64,000 nt of DNA from JASUTC01 sp035447925 (lineage in GTDB: Bacteria > Thermotogota > Thermotogae > MWEM01), in contig DAOTHY010000001.1 of the NCBI GenBank assembly GCA_035447925.1, positions 62,001 to 126,000 of the forward strand, in the 5' to 3' direction. Both the position numbers and the translations under genes were made by a program. This document shows, piece by piece, positions 41,509 to 51,429 of the stretch. The notes under the pieces were generated by a model. It was not told where the DNA came from. It saw only the letters and a program-made list of their open reading frames with translations, and did no database searches. Every line of letters starts with the position of its first letter. Within the stretch, counting starts at the first letter, position 1.

Positions 41509-42600
41509 TTGAAAAAAGTGCAAAATGATAGATGCCTATGCATTCAAAATTGTGTTTCCTCCATTTTAAAGGAAATCGATTATAAAAAAAATGAGGGAAT
41601 GCAAGCAAACTTGCGTATGCAAACCCAAAAGGCGATTACAAGCCAATTAATCCCCGAATTGATCAACAATCAATTTCAGGACCTGAATCCTGAAAGATTG
41701 GAACGGTTACCGTATAGCTTGACATTGAAGCTGAATAAAAAAATCGATCAACTGCCAGATTTCTACGTTCCCTCACCTAAAGTTGAATTCATTGCCTATG
41801 AAAGATTGGCCATTCCGGCTCTAATCGGTGCAGTCATTATTGGCCTTATTTCCTACTATACACTGGGATCTTTTTTCAAAGAGGAATTATTTGCACCGTT
41901 GATAGGGATGCCGTTAGGAGCAGCTCTTTTTGTCTGGTTGTTTTCGAAATCTATTAGACATCCCAGAATCAGTAAGGCTTTGAAATGGACATTGATTTCC
42001 GGATTGACAGTTTTTTCCATTGGGACTTTATTTTCGGGTCTTAAAAAGAGCGTTGTCTTTAAACCCAGAATTTCTTTTCTACAGTGGTTATGGGTAGCCA
42101 TTCTCACACTTTTTACTTTTTGGATACTTCATCTGTTTAAACCTCAAATGGTAAACAATGAAAAAGAGGTAGAACGTAGTTTATCAGCACAATTAACCTT
42201 ATTGTTAAGAGATATTTGGGATCTTTGCATCACATGGACAAAAAACGGAGAGGATATCGAGAACACAAAGACTACCACACCACAATTAGAAACACATCAA
42301 CTATTTGGAGATTCTCAGCTTATCACTTCATCTATTGATCAAATGCTGTTTGCCCAGGAGAATCAAGATAAAGAAGCTGCTTTAATGTCTATCAACAGTT
42401 TTCTAAATAGTCTGCGGTCTTTGGGAATTCATGAAAGAGTGAGTGAACCGGTTTTTACTTATCAAAAGGGGGATGCAGACTATTACGATGTGTTTGGTAT
42501 TGTTCATGAGGGTGATGTTGTTGAACCAATATATGATGCATGGGTAGATGATCAAGGACGTTGTTTTTTTAGGGGAAAGGTTAAAAAGGTCAGAAAATGA
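41509..42600 (+). CDS. Four-segment membrane protein with GrpE-like C-terminal domain
   Basis: Not assigned to a named family. The 363-residue product has a cytosolic-looking N-terminal helical region (1-95), four hydrophobic segments at about 99-121, 126-146, 155-177 and 193-211, then a soluble C-terminal region. Its last 90 residues pass from helices (AALMSINSFLNSLRSLGIHE) to a beta-rich end (VFGIVHEGDVVEPIYDAWVD, then GRCFFRGKVKKV) that resembles the GrpE beta domain, the nucleotide exchange factor of Hsp70. The start is TTG 41509 after GGAGGTG. Its 4-base ATGA overlap with the Hsp70-like gene supports a functional pair. Confidence 0.6.
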   Translation: MKKVQNDRCLCIQNCVSSILKEIDYKKNEGMQANLRMQTQKAITSQLIPELINNQFQDLNPERLERLPYSLTLKLNKKIDQLPDFYVPSPKVEFIAYERLAIPALIGAVIIGLISYYTLGSFFKEELFAPLIGMPLGAALFVWLFSKSIRHPRISKALKWTLISGLTVFSIGTLFSGLKKSVVFKPRISFLQWLWVAILTLFTFWILHLFKPQMVNNEKEVERSLSAQLTLLLRDIWDLCITWTKNGEDIENTKTTTPQLETHQLFGDSQLITSSIDQMLFAQENQDKEAALMSINSFLNSLRSLGIHERVSEPVFTYQKGDADYYDVFGIVHEGDVVEPIYDAWVDDQGRCFFRGKVKKVRK

Positions 42601-44618
42601 GAGAAAATGATCAGCAGGAAATCAGACATATATTCGGACTTGATTTTGGAACATCTAACACTCATATGAGTATTTCTGCAGCAGCAGAAGCGGTTCCTAT
42701 TGTCGATGATGTCAAGATTGAATCCAATGCCTCAATACCTTCTGTATTGTTGTATGATGAACGGAATTTCGAAGTCTTAGGATTTGGTCAACCGGCTCTG
42801 GAAGAATGGTATTCCATGAGTCATTCAGAACGAAAAAAATATACCCTTGGAACGGGATTTAAACAGAGAATCGCTTTTAACAAAAGAGCTGAGACTGAAA
42901 CCGAGCTGTTTTTAGATGCCCTTTTTTCAAATTTAAACAAACAAAAGATTTTCGATGTAAAAAATTTTATCAACAACACGGAAATGGTTTGCGGAGTGCC
43001 TTCCAAAACCCTTGAAACGCATACTGAGAAATTGTCAGCGATTTTATTCAAGATCGTTCAGAGAAATCCGATTCTGATCGAGGAACCTTTAGGTGCGCTG
43101 TATTATCATATCATCAGAAAAGATATCACAAAAGAGGACGGTAGAGGCGGGGTATTGGTTATTGATTTTGGCGGTGGAACGCTGGATTTTGCATACATTA
43201 AAAATTTCCAAATACAAAAGGTTTGGGGATCTCCGATTATCGGAGGTGTCTTATTTGATGATTTATTCTATAACATTTTTCTGGAACAAAATCCAGGAAT
43301 AATTTCCTTTATTGAGTATGAGGGATTAAGCGGTTATTTGAGAACGGTTTTGTTCAAAAACCAGAAAGAAAAATACTCGATTCTACATGCTACCTCCGAA
43401 CATGCCCAGTTGACTGAAAATATTGTTTTTGGAAGAACATCATATGGAACGTTGATCATACCTGATTTTGAATATCTCTACGATAAAATGACACATTATC
43501 GGATGAGCGATGAATTGAAGCTGGATCTAAGCGGGTCACAGTATTTGGATAAAATGGCTAATGGTGAGCGAATCAACTTACCGCAGATTATTACTGACGA
43601 GGTTTTACGAAGTAGAAGGGAGTTTGATATTCGTTCTGATAATGTATCTTTGATTATTCTAACTGGAGGCAGCAGCAGATGGAAATTTTTTGTCGACCTG
43701 ATTGAAAAAGAATTCCCGTATACTCGGATACTGGCTTCTTCTGACCCGGAATCAACGATCAGCAGAGGATTGGGACTTTGCTATTCGGCAAAACTATATG
43801 AAATGAAAGTTCGTAATGAATTGTTGGGAAATAAAACCGAACTGACCAAAAGATTGGGTGAATCCTACAAAAAGGTTGTCAAAGATACATTAAGCCAATA
43901 TATTCAGGGTGTTTATGCCATTTATTCTAAGGTAATTGATACTGTTTTGTCTCATTATTTTCAAGTAGGTGGCTCGATTAGTCAATTGGAAGAAGAATTT
44001 AAAAAGACATTTTCAGAAAGACAATCCGAATTGGATGAACTAAATGGGGGATTTAAGAAAGAAATGAATTATCGGATTGAGGAAAAGACCATAGAAGAAT
44101 TAAGTCGCTGGTTCAGCCGTTCTTTTATCCATTTTGATTATATTAAACAAGGCAACATTACTGAAGGAACAATCATTAGTCCATATGAACAAAAAAACGT
44201 TTTAAATGATGCCATTTATTCAAGAATAACCATGCTTTCTTCAGTCATTGTGGGCGTTATTTCCGGAACAGTAATGGGCGGTTCGGGAGTTGCTCTCATC
44301 GCTTCGGGCCCTTTAGGCTGGTTAGGAGGATTTATTACAGGTGTATTGCTAGTCATTGCTTCTTCTTTCGGGTTAAAAAAACAAACAACCAATGCATTGA
44401 AGCAAATCAAAATACCCCGGTGGATGTTAAAAGGTCTTCTGATTTCGAAACCAAGGATGATTAAAAACGCAGAAAAAAAACTTCAAAAGGATTTGAACCA
44501 GGAAGAAAATAAAATCTATGAACAGTTTTTAAATGGTTTGAAGAGTAATGATCAAAGACTAAATTCGTTGATAGAAGAGCAAATCCAAAAAATAAGTTAT
44601 TCCAATATTGTTGATTGA
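42597..44618 (+). CDS. Membrane-anchored Hsp70-like ATPase
   Basis: The 673-residue product has a complete actin/Hsp70 ATPase domain in about residues 1-400: phosphate-1 GLDFGTSNTHMS (13-24), LIEEPLGALYYH, phosphate-2 VLVIDFGGGTLDFAYI, and adenosine motif LIILTGGSSRWK. The canonical beta-sandwich substrate domain is absent. Instead there is a helical region (about 400-540), then a glycine-rich membrane hairpin (about 545-597, with VGVISGTVMGGSGVALIASG) and a basic cytosolic tail. It overlaps its partner gene by 4 bases. It is clearly neither DnaK nor HscA; substrate and role are unknown. Confidence 0.8.
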   Translation: MRENDQQEIRHIFGLDFGTSNTHMSISAAAEAVPIVDDVKIESNASIPSVLLYDERNFEVLGFGQPALEEWYSMSHSERKKYTLGTGFKQRIAFNKRAETETELFLDALFSNLNKQKIFDVKNFINNTEMVCGVPSKTLETHTEKLSAILFKIVQRNPILIEEPLGALYYHIIRKDITKEDGRGGVLVIDFGGGTLDFAYIKNFQIQKVWGSPIIGGVLFDDLFYNIFLEQNPGIISFIEYEGLSGYLRTVLFKNQKEKYSILHATSEHAQLTENIVFGRTSYGTLIIPDFEYLYDKMTHYRMSDELKLDLSGSQYLDKMANGERINLPQIITDEVLRSRREFDIRSDNVSLIILTGGSSRWKFFVDLIEKEFPYTRILASSDPESTISRGLGLCYSAKLYEMKVRNELLGNKTELTKRLGESYKKVVKDTLSQYIQGVYAIYSKVIDTVLSHYFQVGGSISQLEEEFKKTFSERQSELDELNGGFKKEMNYRIEEKTIEELSRWFSRSFIHFDYIKQGNITEGTIISPYEQKNVLNDAIYSRITMLSSVIVGVISGTVMGGSGVALIASGPLGWLGGFITGVLLVIASSFGLKKQTTNALKQIKIPRWMLKGLLISKPRMIKNAEKKLQKDLNQEENKIYEQFLNGLKSNDQRLNSLIEEQIQKISYSNIVD

Positions 44619-44698
44619 CAAAGTTAAGGGGCAGGGCAAGAAAAGAATGGATCAAATATGATAGAATGATCAGAGTAATCATGATGGAGGGAGTTATT

Positions 44699-45166
44699 AT
44701 GAAAAAAACAGTGATGTTGATGGCTTTATTGGTAACAGCAACGGTTATTTTTTCGGCAATCATGGCAACAACTGATGATGGCAGAAGAGTGGTACTCAAC
44801 AGTAACGGAACATGGGAATGGCTTAATCAACCGCAACCCGGTCCAATACCTCCCACGCAACTACTTTATGACATTACGGGCTCGTGGAGTATTTCTTTTA
44901 CGGTCGGTATTTTTGATGAAAGTTATCCAGTGGAGATATTTTTAGAGAACGGCTCTTATGTGCTTCTTTGGCATGGTACCTTTTCAGATGAGAAATATCC
45001 AATCACCATTGTTAATAATCGGGAGATAAAATTCCAAGGTAAATCATTCCATAATGGGATTGTATCATTTGATGCTGTGATATCTGATGCCAATAGTATG
45101 CAGGGAGTTGCTTCCAGTAGTGGGACCTTTGCTAAAACAGGATCTTTCAAAGCAGTCAGAAAATAG
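44699..45166 (+). CDS. Small exported protein with DUF3157-like N-terminus
   Basis: The 155-residue product begins with a signal peptide (MKKTVMLMALLVTATVIFSA). The first mature residues TTDDGRRVVLNSNGTWEWLN follow the short motif seen in DUF3157-type periplasmic proteins. The remaining 100 residues look like a small lipocalin-like beta barrel (ITGSWSISFTVGIFDESYPV onward). ATG 44699 follows GGAGGGAG; an open frame extends 84 bases upstream, but only this start gives a signal peptide. Function unknown. Confidence 0.65.
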   Translation: MKKTVMLMALLVTATVIFSAIMATTDDGRRVVLNSNGTWEWLNQPQPGPIPPTQLLYDITGSWSISFTVGIFDESYPVEIFLENGSYVLLWHGTFSDEKYPITIVNNREIKFQGKSFHNGIVSFDAVISDANSMQGVASSSGTFAKTGSFKAVRK

Positions 45167-45179
45167 GAGAGGTGATGAA

Positions 45180-46406
45180 ATGAACAAGAGTATAGAACTT
45201 GGTGTAAAGAAAATGGAATGGGCTTGGCAGTATATGGATGTTCTTCGAAAAATCAAAGAAAAATACCTCAATGAACAACCGTTCCAAGGTGCGAAAGTGG
45301 TAGTCTGCTGCCATCTTGAAGCTAAAACGGCTAATCTTGGCCGACTGATAGGGGATCTGGGGGCTCAAGTATGGGTTACAGGTTCCAATCCCTTGTCAAC
45401 TCAGGACGATATAGCTGATGCTTTAAGGGAACATTATGGAGTAACTGTACATGCTAAACATACCAATGATGATGAAGAATTCAGAAAAAATCTTTACAAA
45501 GTATTGGAATTAGAGCCGGATTTGATCCTAGACGATGGTGGGGATTTGGCCACAATCGTTCATACGGAGTACACAAATTATCTTGAAAATTTAAAGGGGA
45601 TTTCAGAGGAAACCACAACGGGAGTACATCGCTTAAGAGCGCTTGATGCGGCCGGCAAGTTAGCTGTTCCCGCTATTGCCGCTAATGACGGCATGATGAA
45701 ATACCTGTTTGATAACCGATACGGAACAGGTCAATCAACCTGGGATGGTATTATTCGCAGCACCAATGTTTCCATAGCCGGTAAAACAGTGGTCGTTGCA
45801 GGGTATGGCTGGTGTGGTAAAGGAGTAGCCATGAGGGCAAAAGGGTTGGGTGCGAAAGTTATCGTAACTGAAGTCGATCCGATCAAATCAATTGAGGCGG
45901 TTATGGATGGATTTCAAGTCATGCCCATGAGAAAGGCTGCTGCGTTGGGTGATATCTTTGCCACTTTGACAGGAGACATCAATGTCATTACAAAAGAGCA
46001 TTTCTCTTTAATGAAAGAAGGAGCTATTCTGGCTAATGCCGGGCATTTTGATGTTGAGATATCCATGAAACAGCTCATTGAATACAGTATTGAACAATGG
46101 GAAGCTCGCCCGAATGTTATGGGGTATAAGCTGCCAAACTCAAAGTGTATTTATGTGATTGCACAGGGAAGATTGGTCAACCTGGCAGCAGCAGATGGAC
46201 ATCCCATAGAGATTATGGATACTTCATTTGGAGTACAGCTGATGAGTTTGAAACATTTATGGGAAAATCGCGGCAAGCTTGAGAATCATTTGATGACTGT
46301 TCCTGCTAGTATCGATAGAGAACTGGCATTGATTAAACTCCAAACCATGGGCATTCAAATCGATGAGTTGACGGATGAGCAAAAGAAGTATTTAACAAGC
46401 TGGTGA
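45180..46406 (+). CDS. ahcY: Adenosylhomocysteinase
   Basis: Cleaves S-adenosylhomocysteine to adenosine and homocysteine, restoring methylation capacity. The 408-residue product has HLEAKTANL and SNPLSTQDDI in the substrate domain, DDGGDLATIVHTE, the NAD-binding GYGWCGKGVAMRAKGLGA (about residues 205-222), and the C-terminal NLAAADGHPIEIMD. It lacks the insert of eukaryotic and proteobacterial enzymes and resembles the short Thermotoga/archaeal type. ATG 45180 follows AGGAGAGGTGA. purH begins 4 bases after its stop. Confidence 0.96.
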   Translation: MNKSIELGVKKMEWAWQYMDVLRKIKEKYLNEQPFQGAKVVVCCHLEAKTANLGRLIGDLGAQVWVTGSNPLSTQDDIADALREHYGVTVHAKHTNDDEEFRKNLYKVLELEPDLILDDGGDLATIVHTEYTNYLENLKGISEETTTGVHRLRALDAAGKLAVPAIAANDGMMKYLFDNRYGTGQSTWDGIIRSTNVSIAGKTVVVAGYGWCGKGVAMRAKGLGAKVIVTEVDPIKSIEAVMDGFQVMPMRKAAALGDIFATLTGDINVITKEHFSLMKEGAILANAGHFDVEISMKQLIEYSIEQWEARPNVMGYKLPNSKCIYVIAQGRLVNLAAADGHPIEIMDTSFGVQLMSLKHLWENRGKLENHLMTVPASIDRELALIKLQTMGIQIDELTDEQKKYLTSW

Positions 46407-46410
46407 TGAA

Positions 46411-47934
46411 ATGAATATCGAGCGTGCCTTGATATCAGTCTATGATAAAACCGGTATTGAACACTTGGCATCTTATCTCAATAACAACGGTGTGGATATT
46501 ATTTCAACCGGAGGAACTTATGAATACTTAAGAAAATTTGGCATCAAGGTTCAATCCGTTGAAGATTACACCGGTGTTGTGGAGATGTTTGATGGCAGGA
46601 TCAAAACCATTAGTCCGAGAATTGCGGGTGGAATTCTTGCGGACAGGTCCAAAAGTGAACATATCAATCAAATGGTGAAAGCGAATATCCCCAACATTGA
46701 CATGATCGTGGTCAACCTTTGTCCTTTCCGTGAGTTTTCGAAAAAAACATTTGATGAGTTTGAGCTGATCGATAAGATTGATATTGGGGGGATTAATATC
46801 ATTCGATCAGCTGCAAAAAATTACAGAGATGTACTTCCTATCGTCGATCCGGAGGATTATGATAAGATTATTAAAAGTTTTGATTCGTGTGGGGATATTC
46901 CGCTGCAAACCAGAAGGAAATTTGCACTTAAGGCATTTTACAGTACGATGAAATATGAAGAAAGTATACATGAAGCATTGTCGTTTTTATTTGCGGAGGA
47001 GAAGTATAAACACTTAACATTAGAAAAACTTGAAGAATTTAAATACGGAGATAATCCGCATCAAGAAGCTTTTTTATTGAAAATAGCTGGTGAGGAATCT
47101 TTGTTTGATCAAGTAGAATTTTTGAAGAAAGAATACCTCAGTTTAAGACTTTATCGGCAAATATTTAATGGTATTCATTTTATGAGGAATTTATCAACCG
47201 GCGGGTTTACCCTGTTGATCAACTTGCAGCCGGTATTTTACTCCAACAAGGAAAATGATGAGATTTATTTAAAAATGATTGAAGAAGATTTTCGCAAAAG
47301 AAACCATGCAAATTCCGCTTTTATCTGTAAGGGTAGTTTAAGTAAAACAGTAGCTGAATACATTATCCGAAATAAAATAAGCACAGTAGTAGCCGTTGAT
47401 TATGATCACGATGCGCATGATTTGCTGATGAACTCTGATATTCAACTGTTGGTTAAATGTCACATTTCTGACTATTCAAAGACCCATCGCATTTTTTTGG
47501 AGAATGAGGTTCTCTTTCAGCAAAGGGACAATGTGGAGGATTTCGGGAACATTATTCAGGTTTATGCCCAGGAGAAAAATCGTTATCGAGATGATCTCCT
47601 TTTAGTTATTCAAATCATACGTGTTCTGGAAACGAATGCACTTGTGAGGGTCAAGGATGGCAGGGTCATTTCAATTGCCGATTCGCAGTTGGATGATGAG
47701 GAATTACTGGAAGTTGCAGCATCCAGATTCAAACTATTGACACAAAGAAACAAAGGAGGAGTATTAGGATTTGATGCTCCGCCCTCGTTAGCTGTTATTC
47801 AACAGGCTTATCAGCAGTGGCATGTTGACTGTATACTCAAACCAAAAAGCGAAAGAGATCGAGAAAAGATTATTGATTTTGCTAAGGTCAAGGGCATTGA
47901 TTTATATGAATTTGAAAGAAGGCATTACGCATAA
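46411..47934 (+). CDS. purH: PurH-like protein with altered active-site signatures
   Basis: PurH normally carries the last two steps of IMP synthesis: AICAR formylation (C-terminal domain) and IMP cyclisation (N-terminal). The 507-residue length is normal and the N-terminal half is recognisable: ISVYDKTGIEHLA, STGGTYEYLR, GRIKTISPRIAGGILADR, IDIGGINIIRSAAKN. However, the usual KTLHP reads KTISP and the NLYPF tyrosine is Cys104. The C-terminal domain starts KYGDNPHQEAF but has no KHxNPCG motif (catalytic Lys-His), no SDAFFPF and no standard RHFRH end. Either it is degenerate or its activity has changed. The ATG follows GGTGATGA. Confidence 0.75.
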   Translation: MNIERALISVYDKTGIEHLASYLNNNGVDIISTGGTYEYLRKFGIKVQSVEDYTGVVEMFDGRIKTISPRIAGGILADRSKSEHINQMVKANIPNIDMIVVNLCPFREFSKKTFDEFELIDKIDIGGINIIRSAAKNYRDVLPIVDPEDYDKIIKSFDSCGDIPLQTRRKFALKAFYSTMKYEESIHEALSFLFAEEKYKHLTLEKLEEFKYGDNPHQEAFLLKIAGEESLFDQVEFLKKEYLSLRLYRQIFNGIHFMRNLSTGGFTLLINLQPVFYSNKENDEIYLKMIEEDFRKRNHANSAFICKGSLSKTVAEYIIRNKISTVVAVDYDHDAHDLLMNSDIQLLVKCHISDYSKTHRIFLENEVLFQQRDNVEDFGNIIQVYAQEKNRYRDDLLLVIQIIRVLETNALVRVKDGRVISIADSQLDDEELLEVAASRFKLLTQRNKGGVLGFDAPPSLAVIQQAYQQWHVDCILKPKSERDREKIIDFAKVKGIDLYEFERRHYA

Positions 47935-47956
47935 AAGAGCGACTCGGGAGGCCAAT

Positions 47957-48979
47957 ATGAACAAGCATATCGCAATATTTGAAGAACTCATTAAAGTTGA
48001 AGAACAGGCATTGAAAGAAATAGAAAGTGTACAAAGCCAAAAGGAACTTGAAGAAATCAGGATCAAATACCTCGGAAAAAAGGGAATACTGACCACTCAA
48101 TTTCTTAAGCGGTTGGGAACTCTTGATCCTCAAATAAGACCCGAAGTCGGTCAGAAAACCAATGTTAGCAAAGATGTGATCAATGAACAGTTAAGCATTA
48201 AAAAGGCGAGCTTAGAAGCCAGCGAAAAAGAAAAACTGGAAGAAGAACTATTTGTTGACATCTCACAGCCAGGTACAAGAAGACGAATAGGATTTGAACA
48301 TTTACTAAAAAAAACCCAAAAGGAGATTGAGGATATTTTTATCTCACTGGGATATGCAGTGAAAGAGGGACCTGAGATTGAAACGGTTTTCTATAATTTT
48401 GAGGCTCTCAATACACCGGATTGGCATCCGGCAAGAGATGAGCATGACAGTTTTTATTTACTCGAAAACGAAAGACTATTACGTACACATACCTCTCCTG
48501 TTCAAATTCGAACGATGCAAAAAGAAGCTCCCCCCATTGCAGTTATCGCCCCAGGGAAGGTTTATCGCAGTGATTATGACGCAACTCATCTGCCCATGTT
48601 TCATCAAACTGAAGGTTTGTTTGTAGATCGGGATGTGAACGTGGGGCATTTAAAAGGGACTTTGGAATATTTTATGAAAGAATTATTTTCTGAAGATGTT
48701 GCCATTAGATTAAGGCCTTCCTTTTTCCCATTTACCGAACCCAGCTTTGAGGTTGATATTAGTTGGAAAGATAAGTATGGAAAAGAACAATGGCTTGAAG
48801 TTCTTGGTGCTGGAATGGTTGACCCCAATGTATTTCTAGCGGTTGGCTATGATCCTGAAATCTGGAGTGGTTTTGCATTTGGAGCCGGCATTGAACGGTT
48901 AACCATGCTCAAATATGGTCTGACTGATATCAGAGATCTTGTCAGAGGCGATATCAGATTCCTAAGACAGGAACTTTAA
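47957..48979 (+). CDS. pheS: Phenylalanyl-tRNA synthetase alpha subunit
   Basis: Catalytic subunit of the alpha2-beta2 enzyme that charges tRNA-Phe. The 340-residue product has the N-terminal coiled coil (residues 1-85) and the class II core: motif 1 region around PEIETVFYNFEALNTPDWHP, motif 2 RPSFFPFTEPSFEVD, motif 3 FGAGIERLTMLKYG. ATG 47957 follows CGGGAGGCCA; the frame is open further upstream but inside purH. No T-box leader is present. pheT begins 11 bases after the stop. Confidence 0.96.
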   Translation: MNKHIAIFEELIKVEEQALKEIESVQSQKELEEIRIKYLGKKGILTTQFLKRLGTLDPQIRPEVGQKTNVSKDVINEQLSIKKASLEASEKEKLEEELFVDISQPGTRRRIGFEHLLKKTQKEIEDIFISLGYAVKEGPEIETVFYNFEALNTPDWHPARDEHDSFYLLENERLLRTHTSPVQIRTMQKEAPPIAVIAPGKVYRSDYDATHLPMFHQTEGLFVDRDVNVGHLKGTLEYFMKELFSEDVAIRLRPSFFPFTEPSFEVDISWKDKYGKEQWLEVLGAGMVDPNVFLAVGYDPEIWSGFAFGAGIERLTMLKYGLTDIRDLVRGDIRFLRQEL

Positions 48980-48990
48980 GGAGGACAATC

Positions 48991-51426
48991 ATGCTTATTT
49001 CCAAAAAATGGCTAAATAAATACATTAATGTCATGGATATCGAAGATGAGAAACTGGATAAGATGTTGAGTTTAAGTGGCACTTCTGTTGAACAGATTGA
49101 AAAACCGTGGGAAAAGATTAACGGAGTTTATACGGGGACTATCGTAAAGATTGACAATCACCCGAATGCTGACAAATTGATTATTTGTACAGTAGATACA
49201 AATGATCAGCAGCACCAGATCGTAACAGGAGATACCTCTCTAAAAGAAGGAGACATGATTCCATTAGCAATAATTGGTGCAACCTTAAGGGATGGTTTTA
49301 CGATCAAGAATGCCCAATTGCGTGGAATTCCTTCGCAAGGGATGATGTGTTCTTTAGAGGAGCTAAAACTAGAATCAAAATCCAAAGGGGTTTACCGTTT
49401 AGAAGAAAAGGTTGAAAACGGGCTAGATGTTGTTCAACTGTTTGACCTTAATGATTCTGTTTTCGATCTTGAAATCACAGCCAACAGACCTGATGAATTA
49501 TCTGTTTTAGGTGTTGCCAGAGAATTAAAAGCCTTGTTAAGATCTCAGGTTGAAATCAAACAGCCTCCTTTTCAATATCAAAGCAGCGGAAAGAAAACAT
49601 CAGACTTTATTTCCATCCAAATAGAAGCCCCCCAATTCTGTAATCGCTACACTGGTATGATTATTGAAGATGTAGAAATAAAAGAATCACCATTATGGCT
49701 TAAAAGAGATTTAATGGCCATTGGAATAAGACCCATTAATAATGTGGTTGACATTACAAATTATATTTTGATGGAAACCGGCCATCCAGTTCATGCTTTT
49801 GATTACGATCAGCTAAAAAACAAATCCATAGTTGTCAGATTAGCTAAGGAAAAAGAGCGATTAAGATTACTTGACGAAAGTGAGCCTGAATTTGAAGGTG
49901 ATGAGCTATTGATTACCGATGGTGAAAATCCGCTCGCTTTAGCTGGTATTATGGGCGGAGAAGGAACCGGTGTTAGTGAAGCGACCAAAACAGTTTTCTT
50001 GGAAGTAGCATATTTTAATCCTGTGAAGATCAGGAAAATAGCCAGAAGGTTAAATATCATGAGTGATTCTTCTTATCGTTTTGAGCGGGGAGTAGATCCA
50101 AATGATGCGGAATATGTTATCAAAAGGCTTGCTTACATGATTTCAGAGATTGCTTGCGGTCATCCGGCTCAATTATTGGACGTTTATCCGTCACCGGTAT
50201 CTGAAAAAAGGATTATTCTCAGGAAGACAAAAGTTGAGAGGCTTTTGGGAATCAAGTATACGGATGAACAAATCGAAGAATCATTACAAAACCTCGGTTT
50301 TGAATTGAACAAGATATCGGATACACCGAGTTGGGATGTTGTATGCCCGACTTTCAGACCAGACATTGAAAGAGAAGTGGATTTAGTCGAAGAAATTGGA
50401 AGGATTGTGGGCTACGAGAAAATACCACCCTCTATTCCCTATTTAAAGGGTATATCAAAATCAAGAGAGTCTTTTCAATCCTTCAGATACAAAATCAGAG
50501 AACTGGTTTTAGGAGCCGGTTATCATGAAATAATACCGATTTCATTGATTGACCCTGAGGATATACAGAGAATATCAAAAGACACTGAATTTTTATGGAA
50601 CAAAAATAAAATAGAGATTTTGAAACCGCTATCAAAGGATATGTCCGTTTTAAGACCGTCATTACTCATTACTTTATTAAAAACGATAGGATACAACCAT
50701 TCTCATCAACAGTATGACCTGAAGCTTTTTGAAACTGGAACCTCTTTTCTGCTGGATGATACAGGGGATTTCCAAGAGCAGGAGCGTCTGGTAATGGCGT
50801 CGTCGGGGAAAATTGATCCTGAAGATTATCAATCAAAAAAACATGTGGATTTTTTTAATTTCAAGGGTTCAATAGAGGAGATTTTAAGACATTTGGAAAT
50901 AGATAATGAAAAAATTATCTTTGAAAGGCCCAAAAATGGTACTATTTATACACAGATTATGTATCCGGCACAGTCCGCCATTATCATGTTCAACGGCCAA
51001 GAGATTGGTTTTTTTGGATTGATTAGAAATGAGATTCTTCAGTCATTTTCGATTACTGAAGGCACATACATGTGTGAACTGGATCTTAATACGTTGCACT
51101 CTCTTCAAAAGATATCCAAGAAAAGATGGAGGTCCATTTTGGGAACGAATTTCCCTGCAAGTCGAAAAGACTTTTCAGTTCTAGTAGGAAAGGGAACTGA
51201 AATAGGACATATCATTAAAAAGATCAGAGAGATAGAGTTTGTTGAAAATGTAACCATCATTGATGTTTACAGCGGGAAAAGCATACCAAAAGGTTTTAAC
51301 AGCATCACATTATCAGTTTTATTTCGATCGACTGATCACACACTCAGCGAGGAAGAGTTGAATAAAAACTTCAAAGCAGTTGTTAAGATTTTTGAAGAAG
51401 AAAACTTGGAAATGAGAGAGGGATAG
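48991..51426 (+). CDS. pheT: Phenylalanyl-tRNA synthetase beta subunit
   Basis: Beta subunit with the editing site and tRNA contacts. The 811-residue protein has an N-terminal EMAP-like tRNA-binding domain (VKIDNHPNADKLIICTVD, about residues 51-68), the B3/B4 editing domain (about 210-360), B5 (about 400-475), a degenerate class II core and a C-terminal anticodon-binding ferredoxin-fold domain (FPASRKDFSVLV onward). The ATG follows AAGGAGGACAATC. Confidence 0.97.
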   Translation: MLISKKWLNKYINVMDIEDEKLDKMLSLSGTSVEQIEKPWEKINGVYTGTIVKIDNHPNADKLIICTVDTNDQQHQIVTGDTSLKEGDMIPLAIIGATLRDGFTIKNAQLRGIPSQGMMCSLEELKLESKSKGVYRLEEKVENGLDVVQLFDLNDSVFDLEITANRPDELSVLGVARELKALLRSQVEIKQPPFQYQSSGKKTSDFISIQIEAPQFCNRYTGMIIEDVEIKESPLWLKRDLMAIGIRPINNVVDITNYILMETGHPVHAFDYDQLKNKSIVVRLAKEKERLRLLDESEPEFEGDELLITDGENPLALAGIMGGEGTGVSEATKTVFLEVAYFNPVKIRKIARRLNIMSDSSYRFERGVDPNDAEYVIKRLAYMISEIACGHPAQLLDVYPSPVSEKRIILRKTKVERLLGIKYTDEQIEESLQNLGFELNKISDTPSWDVVCPTFRPDIEREVDLVEEIGRIVGYEKIPPSIPYLKGISKSRESFQSFRYKIRELVLGAGYHEIIPISLIDPEDIQRISKDTEFLWNKNKIEILKPLSKDMSVLRPSLLITLLKTIGYNHSHQQYDLKLFETGTSFLLDDTGDFQEQERLVMASSGKIDPEDYQSKKHVDFFNFKGSIEEILRHLEIDNEKIIFERPKNGTIYTQIMYPAQSAIIMFNGQEIGFFGLIRNEILQSFSITEGTYMCELDLNTLHSLQKISKKRWRSILGTNFPASRKDFSVLVGKGTEIGHIIKKIREIEFVENVTIIDVYSGKSIPKGFNSITLSVLFRSTDHTLSEEELNKNFKAVVKIFEEENLEMREG

Positions 51427-51429
51427 TGG

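Noticed and set aside
44615..44640. TTGACA at 44615 as -35 of the small exported protein gene
   Set aside because: No usable -10 lies 16-18 bases downstream; TAGAAT-like sequences are too far away.
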